Below are positions 1-6,152 of a DNA stretch of 7,984 nt, piece after piece. The translations under genes and the position numbers were made by a program. The notes beneath the pieces were generated by a model. The model ran no database searches. It was not told the origin of the DNA and worked only from the letters and a program-made list of their open reading frames with translations. The stretch covers positions 1-7,984 of the forward strand of contig CALBTQ010000269.1 in the NCBI GenBank assembly GCA_937967875.1. The letters are read 5' to 3'. The stretch comes from an uncultured Pseudomonadota bacterium (GTDB lineage Bacteria > Lernaellota > Lernaellaia > Lernaellales > Lernaellaceae). Numbering within the stretch: position 1 is the stretch's first letter; each line of letters opens with the position of its first letter.

Positions 1-1974
1 CGCCGCGCCGCCGCCGCCGAAGCCGTCCGCCTTCAACTGCTGCCACGCGCCCGATCCGGCGAACAAGCCGCGCCGATACAGGCGCGAATACAACCAGTCG
101 GCTTCCACCGGCGTCGCCCAGGCCAAGGAGACCTTGTCGCCGGCGAAGTGCCGGCCGTTGAGGATCGTATCGGCCACGGCCGTCGCGTCGGGCTCGAACC
201 AGCCGCCGCCCGCGCTCGCGCCGTAGGCGTAGGAACCGCAGCGCGTCAGGCAATGCACTTGGTCGCCGACCAGCGGCTGCCCCTCGCCGATTGCGTAATC
301 GGCGGACAGATGCTTGGCCAACGAATCGTCGCTCAGGTCGATCGCGCTGATGCCGGCGGCGGTGGCCGCGACGAACGAACCGGCGCCGCTCATGCTCGTG
401 CCGACAATCATTTTTGCATTCGTCGTGCAGGCCACGGCCGTCGCCGCATCGCTCGATCCCGCCAGTACGGGGAACAATCCGCCGCCGCTCGCGCTTGTAT
501 AAGCGCCGCGCAAGTTCCCGCCGTCTTCGCTCGCGGTGTGGCTCGACTCGTCGGTGTCGGCCAGCCACACGCCCGCGCCGAAACCCAACACGGCGGTGGT
601 CGTACCGGCGACGCTCGTGCCGGGAGCCGGCGCGAAGTCGGCGATTTTCTCTTTGGGCAACGCCGAGGAATAACACGACGACAAACCGCTCCAGCCGGTC
701 GCCAGATCGTCGAAACAGCCTTCATGATTGTAGGCGGCGTCATCCGTATAGAACACCAGCTCGATCAAGCCCGGCGAGGTCGCGCCGCCGGTGAACTGGT
801 GGAACTGCGTCCACGACGCCTCCATACTTTGCTTGTAATACGTGGTGATCGCGCCGCCGACGCGCGCGATGCGCCACCACCAGGTGGTCGGCGTGAAATC
901 GACATTGTATTGATCGGTCGTCGCCTCGGTGGCGTAGGTCGTATAGAGACGATTGAACGATCCTTTGAGAATGCGTCGTTCCAGATTGACATACGTGCGC
1001 CACCAATTGCTCGCCGCGCTTGCTTCCTGCGGGAAAAAAATGGTCAGCGAATTTCCCGCCATGCGGCCCGTGGCCAGATTCGCGCTGTCGCTGGTGATCA
1101 CGCATTTCAGGCTGACGTCGAAATCCCCCGCGAACATGCCCGTGCGCAACGTTCGCGCGCTGCCGACGACGCCGTTTGTCGCGGTCGAGGCGACCATTTC
1201 CAGCCGCTGGTTCTGTTCGACGACCATACATCCCGAAACGTTGGCGTACTTGTTCCAACCCACCAACTCGTTGTCGGCGAAGTCGTCGGCGAACGAACCG
1301 GCCACCGTGCAGTCGAACCACCAATCATCCGCGTCGATCGCTTCGGCGTCATACACCACGTTGAGAAAATTGCCGCCGGCGACGTAAAACTGCGCGCCGC
1401 CGTGCCCCTTGAGAATCAAATCGTCGGCGAAGCACCAGACAGCCGAATCGTACGCCGCGCCTTCGGTCATGTTGATCACCGTGACGCGATCGTTGCCCAG
1501 CGCGGCATTGTCGCAGCAGGCGACGGCCAACCAGGCATCGCCGTCGGCCGATGAGGTCCAGCCGTACAAATCGACCACGTTGTCGGAAAACAACGCGGGC
1601 GTCGTCGACGACCTATAAAGCGCCGTCCACGAGCTTGGGGTGATGTCGCCGTTGGCCGTCGTCAGGTCTTCCGGCAACGCCAGCCGATACACGCCGCCGC
1701 CGTCGACGCCCAGGTACAAATACTCGCCGACCTTGGCGACGTGCCGGAAACCGCCGCTGCGCGAAGCGTACCCGACCTGCGTCGCCGTCGAGTCGTTGAC
1801 GAGCACCACATCCGCGTCGGTGGCGTAGGCGATCATACGCGAGGTCGTCGTGCCGGGAGTCGTCCAGGCGCACACGTCGCGCACGTTGTTCGATCCTTGC
1901 AGCACCGCGTCGCACCAACTCGGCGAAGCGGACGTTTTATGGCCGTGGGTATACAAAAATCCGTTGGTTGCCAT
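1..1974 (-). CDS. Large tail-tip/fibre-like protein with a ConA/LamG-like domain between propeller-like segments (partial, 3' end outside window)
   Basis: The minus-strand frame is open from an ATG at 1974 to the left edge, giving at least 658 residues and no stop. TAGGAG lies 10 nt upstream of the ATG, which fixes the start. Residues ~45-215 contain short beta-rich repeats (RMIAYATDADVVLVND, EYLYLGVDGGGVYRLAL, AQFYVAGGNFLNVVYD) that look like propeller blades. Residues ~227-426 look like a concanavalin/LamG-type jelly roll: they open with FADDFADNELVGWNKY and QNQRLEM and close with the typical GCFDDLATGW strand. Propeller-like segments resume at ~455-600 (MIVGTS, GISAIDLSDDSLAKHL). A glycine run (GFGGGG) sits at the window edge. 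No signal peptide or membrane helix is seen. It follows the tape-measure-like gene by 39 nt, so a receptor-binding or tail-tip role on the virion is inferred from position and fold type. A glycan-binding role is possible. The family is not recognised, and the domain calls rest on pattern reading only. Confidence 0.72.
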   Translation of the reverse strand, partial: MATNGFLYTHGHKTSASPSWCDAVLQGSNNVRDVCAWTTPGTTTSRMIAYATDADVVLVNDSTATQVGYASRSGGFRHVAKVGEYLYLGVDGGGVYRLALPEDLTTANGDITPSSWTALYRSSTTPALFSDNVVDLYGWTSSADGDAWLAVACCDNAALGNDRVTVINMTEGAAYDSAVWCFADDLILKGHGGAQFYVAGGNFLNVVYDAEAIDADDWWFDCTVAGSFADDFADNELVGWNKYANVSGCMVVEQNQRLEMVASTATNGVVGSARTLRTGMFAGDFDVSLKCVITSDSANLATGRMAGNSLTIFFPQEASAASNWWRTYVNLERRILKGSFNRLYTTYATEATTDQYNVDFTPTTWWWRIARVGGAITTYYKQSMEASWTQFHQFTGGATSPGLIELVFYTDDAAYNHEGCFDDLATGWSGLSSCYSSALPKEKIADFAPAPGTSVAGTTTAVLGFGAGVWLADTDESSHTASEDGGNLRGAYTSASGGGLFPVLAGSSDAATAVACTTNAKMIVGTSMSGAGSFVAATAAGISAIDLSDDSLAKHLSADYAIGEGQPLVGDQVHCLTRCGSYAYGASAGGGWFEPDATAVADTILNGRHFAGDKVSLAWATPVEADWLYSRLYRRGLFAGSGAWQQLKADGFGGGGAA

Positions 1975-2013
1975 GGGCGATCTTCTCCTATTCGTAAAAC
2001 GTGGGGTGAGCGG

Positions 2014-2841
2014 TCAGGGCAGGATCCGACGATTGCGGTCGGTCTCGCGGCGCAGAATTTCAATGAGCGGTTCGGCGATGCGTTCGGCCGTACGGCGCGG
2101 ATCGTCACCGCCCTCGACGCGAATCGACACGTTGAACGTCGATCCGCCCGCCACACGACCGTCGCGGTTGAGCGTTTCGAGCGTCTCGCGGCCCACCGCC
2201 TGCACCGCCTGCTTGCGCACGACGTATTCGCCGCGCTGTAAAATCGCCGGGTGCTCGTCGTAGGCGAAGACGCCGCGGTGATGGCGCGGCCAGCTTTCGA
2301 CAAGGCCGCCCCAGTGAAACATTCCGCCGGTCAGCACCGAGAGCACGCCGCCGCCCGATGACATCCCGCCGGTCATCGCCGCCATCAGCCCGCGCACGAT
2401 CAACAGTTGCGTCGCCGTGGCGATGATCTGCTTGAGCACCGCCTTCCATGCGTCGCGCCACTCGTAGGTGCCCTCGACAAGCTGTTCGGCGATGCCGTCG
2501 CCGATCGCGCTGATCGACGCGTTAAACATCGTGCGCGTCAGCTCCGACGCCTCGCGCGCCCGGGTGATCCACTCCTCGAACGCCGCGCGGCTCATCCCGC
2601 GCATCTCGTCGGCGGCGTACGCGTACGATCCGACCAACGCACCCTTATCGTCGGCAGTGCCGCCCTCCGGCGCGCCTTTAACAAAGTTCCGGCTCATCTC
2701 CGCGTGCGACTTGAGCCAGGCGGATTTCATTTCGTTCGTCGACTTGACCACCTGCTTCTGTTCAGCGCGCAATGCCTCGTAGCGGGCGATGATCAAATCC
2801 AGATTGCGCATCTGCTGCCGATAGGACGTTTCTGCATTCAT
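2014..2841 (-). CDS. Short tape-measure-like tail protein (275 aa)
   Basis: The C-terminal half resembles the end of lambda-type tape measure proteins. It has an amphipathic/hydrophobic helix with WRDAWKAVLKQIIATATQLL (about residues 128-147), a glycine-rich linker (157-180), then the signature DEHPAILQRGEYVVRKQAV (195-213) and a basic, arginine-rich tail. Residues 1-55 are helical and charged, possibly coiled coil. Family members serve as the ruler inside the tail tube and usually exceed 600 residues, so 275 is very short. The ATG at 2841 has GAGAGG 7 nt upstream and is a credible natural start, so a simple 5' deletion is not obvious. It lies after the AT-rich cassette instead of directly after the tail chaperone, and 39 nt before the tip-like gene. 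At the usual ~0.15 nm per residue it would specify a tail of only about 40 nm. Alternatives are a tape measure that lost its N-terminal part when the cassette arrived, or a separate tail-tip component carrying the same terminal domain. Confidence 0.7.
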   Translation of the reverse strand: MNAETSYRQQMRNLDLIIARYEALRAEQKQVVKSTNEMKSAWLKSHAEMSRNFVKGAPEGGTADDKGALVGSYAYAADEMRGMSRAAFEEWITRAREASELTRTMFNASISAIGDGIAEQLVEGTYEWRDAWKAVLKQIIATATQLLIVRGLMAAMTGGMSSGGGVLSVLTGGMFHWGGLVESWPRHHRGVFAYDEHPAILQRGEYVVRKQAVQAVGRETLETLNRDGRVAGGSTFNVSIRVEGGDDPRRTAERIAEPLIEILRRETDRNRRILP

Positions 2842-2899
2842 GGATACCTCTCTTCTCCCGTCCCCGACGGACCAGGTGTTATCGGATAAATTTTTTTGG

Positions 2900-2922
2900 A
2901 AAAATTGTCGGCGATGCCGCCG
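2900..2922 (-). terminator. Candidate intrinsic terminator after the membrane-protein gene
   Basis: Read on the minus strand, eight bases after the TGA of the membrane-protein gene, there is a CGGCG-GCAT-CGCCG hairpin followed by ACAATTTTT. The stem is only 5 bp, but the U-run follows immediately. It could end or attenuate transcripts leaving the two-gene cassette and so separate cassette expression from the tape-measure gene. The strength is uncertain. Confidence 0.45.
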
Positions 2923-2930
2923 CGTCAGGT

Positions 2931-3551
2931 TCAGCTATTGGCGATTAAAATATGCACGACCAGCGGCAGCATCCAAAGTTGGTTGAACAAAAACAACGCC
3001 ACGGCGGTCGCCCGGCGCAACGGACGATAACGCGCAGATCCGCGAGGCCAATAAAAACCGCCCGCCAAACAACCGGCGATCAATAACGTGAGGCCGATAT
3101 ACCAGACCGCGAGCGGCGCATATTCTTGCAGAAACGAAGGACATATTGGAAATGACAACTGACATAATGCTGCGGCCAGCTTATGCAACGGATTGGTGAA
3201 TTCCAATTCCTGCGCCCGCCCTTCACCGACCAAAGCAATCACGATCGGCGCCCAGATCGTCACCGTCAACAAAAGCCACCAACCGAGCCCGGCTGCGACG
3301 AGTGATCCGAGCAACAAACCCAAACATGAAAAGAAACGAACGACGGAACGCGGCAGCAGTCGCGACAAAAAACAGGCTATGCCGGCCGTGAAAAAACCCA
3401 GCCAACCGCATGTTGCCGGCCCGATCGCCTCAGTGATCGGCCTGATCCACAGCAGTCCGCCGCCCAATAAAAATATGAGACTCAATCCCGCGCACAATCC
3501 GAACAATTTCATTTTCATCGTCATTTCCGATATGGTGATGTGTTCTTTCAT
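2931..3551 (-). CDS. Multi-pass membrane protein of unknown function (206 aa), second gene of the accessory cassette
   Basis: The protein is dominated by hydrophobic stretches at about residues 15-36, 44-64, 73-108 (long enough for two passes), 145-167 and 181-204, so five or six membrane segments. Short charged loops lie at ~109-124 and 169-180 (PRGSARYRPLRR). Cysteines occur at 20, 48, 60, 76, 130, 137 and 161. There is no signal peptide, catalytic motif or known transporter signature. The ATG at 3551 abuts the TAA of the preceding gene (3552-3554) with no gap, suggesting translational coupling. There is no good ribosome binding site for this ATG, and ATGs at codons 10, 12 and 14 are alternatives (a weak GGA lies before codon 12). 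Base composition is moderate (about half GC in sampled lines), between its AT-rich partner and the GC-rich phage genes. By position it is an accessory 'moron' product. Superinfection exclusion, immunity to a partner toxin, or a holin-like role are conjectures; it is larger than typical holins. Confidence 0.72.
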   Translation of the reverse strand: MKEHITISEMTMKMKLFGLCAGLSLIFLLGGGLLWIRPITEAIGPATCGWLGFFTAGIACFLSRLLPRSVVRFFSCLGLLLGSLVAAGLGWWLLLTVTIWAPIVIALVGEGRAQELEFTNPLHKLAAALCQLSFPICPSFLQEYAPLAVWYIGLTLLIAGCLAGGFYWPRGSARYRPLRRATAVALFLFNQLWMLPLVVHILIANS

Positions 3552-4046
3552 TTAAAACCAGGGTTTGAAATCAGGTGCAATATATCGATCGGGAAAAACA
3601 TAATACGGGAAATTTCCTGTCGGCTTCCAATCCCGAATAACTTTCCCATAGTAAGGATCATACCTCCGACACAGAATGTTATCACTTCCATTATGATCGT
3701 GCCAATGAACTTCTACATAAATAAACGCATGAGGAAAAGGAATGCCCGAATTCGAATTCGTATATTCAATTTGATATTTAAAATCGTACCAATATGATGC
3801 GCCAAAAAATTCTCGTAAATACGTCAATAAATCCTCAGCCCGCCGGTTGCATGCATGAACTTCCTTTTTATAAAGCCTGATTTTGCTCGCAATCCATCTT
3901 GTAATAATGTTGACTGGGCCAAAATATTCATATTGCTTTATAAATTCATAAAAACACTCTTCGACTTCATGAAGGAATTGAGACGCAACATTCGCTTCTA
4001 CAGAATGCTTCAGACGCAAATCATCATAATTGATTGAACTGCCCAT
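3552..4046 (-). CDS. Hypothetical aromatic-rich soluble protein (164 aa), first gene of the AT-rich accessory cassette
   Basis: The ATG at 4046 follows GGGAG by 8 nt, and the gene ends with TAA, whereas the phage genes around it all use TGA. Sampled lines are only about 27-42% GC against 65-70% in the flanks, the clearest sign of foreign origin in the window. The N-terminal half (1-80) is predicted helical and charged (LHEVEECFYEFIKQYE). The C-terminal half is rich in Tyr, Phe and Trp and has a histidine cluster, YVEVHWHDHNG (110-120), then RRYDPYYGKVIRDWKP and a proline/aromatic tail ending in FKPWF. There is no signal peptide or membrane segment. I do not recognise a family. The His/Asp cluster could bind metal, but no enzyme motif is evident. 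It starts 20 nt after the chaperone frameshift product ends and is contiguous with the membrane-protein gene. The pair might be a soluble effector plus a membrane partner, but that is inference. Confidence 0.75.
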   Translation of the reverse strand: MGSSINYDDLRLKHSVEANVASQFLHEVEECFYEFIKQYEYFGPVNIITRWIASKIRLYKKEVHACNRRAEDLLTYLREFFGASYWYDFKYQIEYTNSNSGIPFPHAFIYVEVHWHDHNGSDNILCRRYDPYYGKVIRDWKPTGNFPYYVFPDRYIAPDFKPWF

Positions 4047-4066
4047 TTATCAATCTCCCAATGGCC

Positions 4067-4773
4067 TCATTTCGCCAAACATCCCTGTACAACATTAATC
4101 GCCTGCATGATTTTTGCCTCCTGCTCACCCGCGCCGCCGGAGCGCGGCAGCAGGCCGTGGTCGCGCAAGCGCACGTAATCGCGCAACGCCCGGCGGGAGA
4201 AGCACGTGATTTCCGCCAGCGGACAACGCTTGACGACCGTATCGCCCCACACTTCGCGAAACGACGGATTGCTCGCGCCGTCGCAGTTGCGCAGGCGCCG
4301 CAGGTCGTCGGTGCAGACGGCGCAGGACCGGCCGCGCGGATCGGCGAAGAACCGCGCGGCCAGTTTCAGTTTTTTATTTCGCCCTCGCTCAGCGTGCTCA
4401 GATCGCGGATCGCGGTGAGGATCTCCTTGTACAGCGCGTTGAACGTACGCGGCATCTGGTTGCGCGCGGCGAGAAACGCGGCGGCGTCGGCGATCTTCTC
4501 CCCGTCCGCGAAGGCCAGGTTGTCGATGCGCTCGACGTGATCGGCGAAGATGCGCGCGTCGACCGCCGGATTCGCCTCGATCGACACCGTGCCCGTTTGC
4601 GGGTCGAACTTGCTCTTGAACTCGTCGTACAGATCGCACGCGGCTTCGGTCATCGGCCGCAGAAAAAACGTGACCGGCCGGTACGCCGGATCGGCCGCGT
4701 GCTTGTCGCGCTCGCCCGCGAAAGCGGGCACGTACAGGCGCGCATAACCGGCATCGAGACGGGGCACTTGCAT
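4067..4773 (-). CDS. Tail assembly chaperone, long -1 frameshift product (G-T-like, 235 aa)
   Basis: This product reads 4773 to 4369 in the first frame, then slips back one base so that the C at 4369 is read again, and continues to the TGA at 4067-4069. It has 135 residues plus a 100-residue extension. Slippage occurs on A AAA AAC (see the frameshift element). The extension starts LKLAARFFADPRGRSC and contains Cys at 151, 154, 164 and 184 (CX2C-X9-C-X19-C), a possible zinc knuckle. It ends with HGLLPRSGGAGEQEAKIMQA, a pattern like the ends of chaperone 'T' domains (GG-x-x-[DE]Q followed by a helix). In lambda and many siphophages the short and extended chaperones help load the tape measure and recruit tube subunits. 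The extension frame has no plausible independent start: the upstream part of that frame is arginine-rich shadow sequence. This, with the good protein-like extension, supports frameshifting over a separate gene. Confidence 0.8.
4328..4375 (-). promoter_or_regulatory. Programmed -1 ribosomal frameshift element: A AAA AAC heptamer, adjacent TGA and 12-bp stem-loop
   Basis: On the minus strand the codons read ATA AAA AAC TGA, so the heptamer A AAA AAC (4375-4369) is exactly in the X XXY YYZ register, with the zero-frame stop next. Five bases after it a stem begins: arms 4352-4363 and 4328-4339, 12 pairs including one U-G, with ten uninterrupted GC pairs and a 12-nt loop. A GAGGG about 7 nt upstream could act as an internal Shine-Dalgarno-like stimulator. 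Slippery site, spacer and stem together match known -1 frameshift signals such as those in dnaX and phage chaperone genes. The shifted frame stays open for 100 codons. Confidence 0.85.
4366..4773 (-). CDS. Tail assembly chaperone, short product (G-like, 135 aa)
   Basis: The ATG at 4773 is preceded by GAGGAGG with 5 nt spacing, and the TGA of the tail tube gene overlaps this site, so the two genes are tightly linked. The protein begins MQVPRLDAGYARLYVPA, has PVTFFLRPMTEAACDLYDEF at 33-52 (a beta strand plus helix, common in chaperone N-terminal domains), helices at 76-106, and ends LSEGEIKN just before TGA (4366-4368). Size, position directly after the tail tube gene, and the frameshift site at the last codons all match the G protein of the G/GT system. 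The product is a scaffold for tail assembly and is not expected in the mature virion. The family assignment comes mainly from synteny and the frameshift signal, because chaperone sequences diverge quickly. Confidence 0.78.
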   Translation of the reverse strand: MQVPRLDAGYARLYVPAFAGERDKHAADPAYRPVTFFLRPMTEAACDLYDEFKSKFDPQTGTVSIEANPAVDARIFADHVERIDNLAFADGEKIADAAAFLAARNQMPRTFNALYKEILTAIRDLSTLSEGEIKN

Positions 4774-4783
4774 GGCGTCCTCC

Positions 4784-6118
4784 TCACAAAAATGCGACGA
4801 TCAATTCGTCGTTGCCGTCGGTTTCCAGCGCCGGACCTTCCAGCGCCAGCGGCGTTTCCGCGTCGGCCGGAGCCTCGACCGCCGGAATGTTGGGCGCGAA
4901 CGCCGGCGCGTAAATCGCGAAGGTCGCTCCGGGTCGATCGCCCGCCTGCAGCATCACCGGCAGCGTACCGCCGCTCTTCGCCCGCACGATCAGCGCACCG
5001 GTGTCGCCGGTGAGAAACCCCTCCAGACGCAGCGTCGCCTCGCGGCCCGCCGGATACGCAAAGCCCATCGCCGTCGCGCTGCCGAAGTCGTCGTTGCGCA
5101 GCTTGACGTTCTCGACGATCGTCGCTTCGCTCGCCGTGATGGTGAAGTTCGCGCCGTCCAACAAGCACCGCCCGCGTACGCCCGCGATCGGCGAACCGGA
5201 CGTCACCGGCGTCGGCCGATAGGGCGCGATGACCGCCGCGGACTCGTGCGTCGCCGCCGAGGTTCCCCCTTCCGCGCGCACCACCGTCAGCGTGTCGGTC
5301 GCGCTCGTCACCGCCGCAATCTTCATCGCCTCGTCGTCGATGGCGATCCACGCGCCGGCTTCGAAAACATCCTCGCCCGTGTAGACCAGCGTCGTCTGCG
5401 TTCCGTCCATGCCGCTTTGCAGCGCGGCCGTGCCGACGAAGGCCATGTCCTTGCCCTGACCCTGCACGCGGCACTTGGCCATGTCGCCCGCCGCCAGCGA
5501 GAAGTTCCATTCGTTGGGCACGCAGCCGCTCGCCGTCTGCGCCTCCTGATCCAGCAACCGGTGCAGCGTCAGCGCGTGATTCGGTTCGGTCTGCAACCGG
5601 TAGGTCACCGCCTGGTGCACCGTGTCGCCGATCGTCGGGGCCGACGGCAGCGCCGGCGTCCAGGTCACCGCGCCGGAAAGGTCGTCGACCGTCTGCAGGC
5701 AAACCGCATACAGCGAATCGTCGATGACCAGGCCGACGATATCCCCCGCCGCCATCTCGCTTACCGACGACAAGGTCGCGCCGCCGACGCCCGCCGCGCT
5801 CGCCACCGTCGCCGCGTTGCTCACCCGCGAGGAAAACGTGGCCGCCAACATTGCGGCGATGTCCGGGGCCGCGCCGCTCGCACCGCTGGGAATCACGTAA
5901 CCGTCGATCGACCACTCGACGCTCCGCTTGCCGCGCACCTGCTCGGCCCGACCGCGCGTGATTTTCCGATCCGCGCGCGGCGTGCGTTCTTCATTCAACG
6001 CCAGCGTACAGGAAAGATGCTTGATCGCTCCCGCGCCGTTGGGCGCAACCGGCGTGCCGTAGGTCGACTCCGTCTGCGCGTACAACTGTTCCTTGCGTCC
6101 CAAACTGATCATGGACAT
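4784..6118 (-). CDS. Major tail tube protein (444 aa)
   Basis: The ATG at 6118 has a perfect AAAGGAG at 6 nt spacing; a second ATG lies two codons in. Residues 1-95 match tail-tube-type proteins: SLGRKEQLYAQTESTYGTP, then a KHLSCTLALNEERTPRADRK segment and a GKRSVEWSIDGYVIPSG beta hairpin. Two inserted beta modules follow. One is near 124-175 (AGDIVGLVIDD, WTPALPSAPTIGDTVHQA). The second, near 250-297, has AGAWIAIDDEAMKIAAV then DTLTVVRAEGGTSAATHESA, a motif often found in phage tail and baseplate proteins. The tube fold appears to resume after ~305 (GVRGRCLLDGANFTITAS, EGFLTGDTGALIVRAKS) and ends ELIVAFL. It is expected to polymerise into the tail tube. At 444 residues it is longer than simple tube proteins (150-250), consistent with surface insertions. 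The chaperone gene directly downstream supports the call. Confidence 0.82.
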   Translation of the reverse strand: MSMISLGRKEQLYAQTESTYGTPVAPNGAGAIKHLSCTLALNEERTPRADRKITRGRAEQVRGKRSVEWSIDGYVIPSGASGAAPDIAAMLAATFSSRVSNAATVASAAGVGGATLSSVSEMAAGDIVGLVIDDSLYAVCLQTVDDLSGAVTWTPALPSAPTIGDTVHQAVTYRLQTEPNHALTLHRLLDQEAQTASGCVPNEWNFSLAAGDMAKCRVQGQGKDMAFVGTAALQSGMDGTQTTLVYTGEDVFEAGAWIAIDDEAMKIAAVTSATDTLTVVRAEGGTSAATHESAAVIAPYRPTPVTSGSPIAGVRGRCLLDGANFTITASEATIVENVKLRNDDFGSATAMGFAYPAGREATLRLEGFLTGDTGALIVRAKSGGTLPVMLQAGDRPGATFAIYAPAFAPNIPAVEAPADAETPLALEGPALETDGNDELIVAFL

Positions 6119-6152
6119 TTCGTTCTCCTTTGGTTCCGGCCGCGACGGCGCC

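Noticed and set aside
1..19. GC triplet repeat at the left edge
   Set aside because: It encodes part of a glycine run in the tip-like protein and is too short to call a repeat element. It may only explain why the assembly broke here.
148..1554. 468-codon open frame on the plus strand
   Set aside because: It lies antisense to the tip-like gene. The product is arginine-, histidine- and alanine-rich low-quality sequence typical of GC-rich shadow frames, with no supporting ribosome binding site or neighbours on that strand.
4047..4115. Promoter for the AT-rich cassette
   Set aside because: TTGGCG and TTGATA/TGATAA-like boxes are present but their spacing is too long (19-20 nt), and the region is simply AT-rich. 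Not supportable by eye.
4370..4639. Independent start for the chaperone extension frame upstream of the slippery site
   Set aside because: The upstream part of that frame encodes arginine-rich shadow sequence under the first chaperone frame. Frameshifting explains the extension better.
4650..5915. 421-codon minus-strand frame overlapping the tail tube gene
   Set aside because: It is in another frame of the same region, with a Gly/Arg/Asp-rich biased product. The tail tube frame has the ribosome binding site and recognisable domains.
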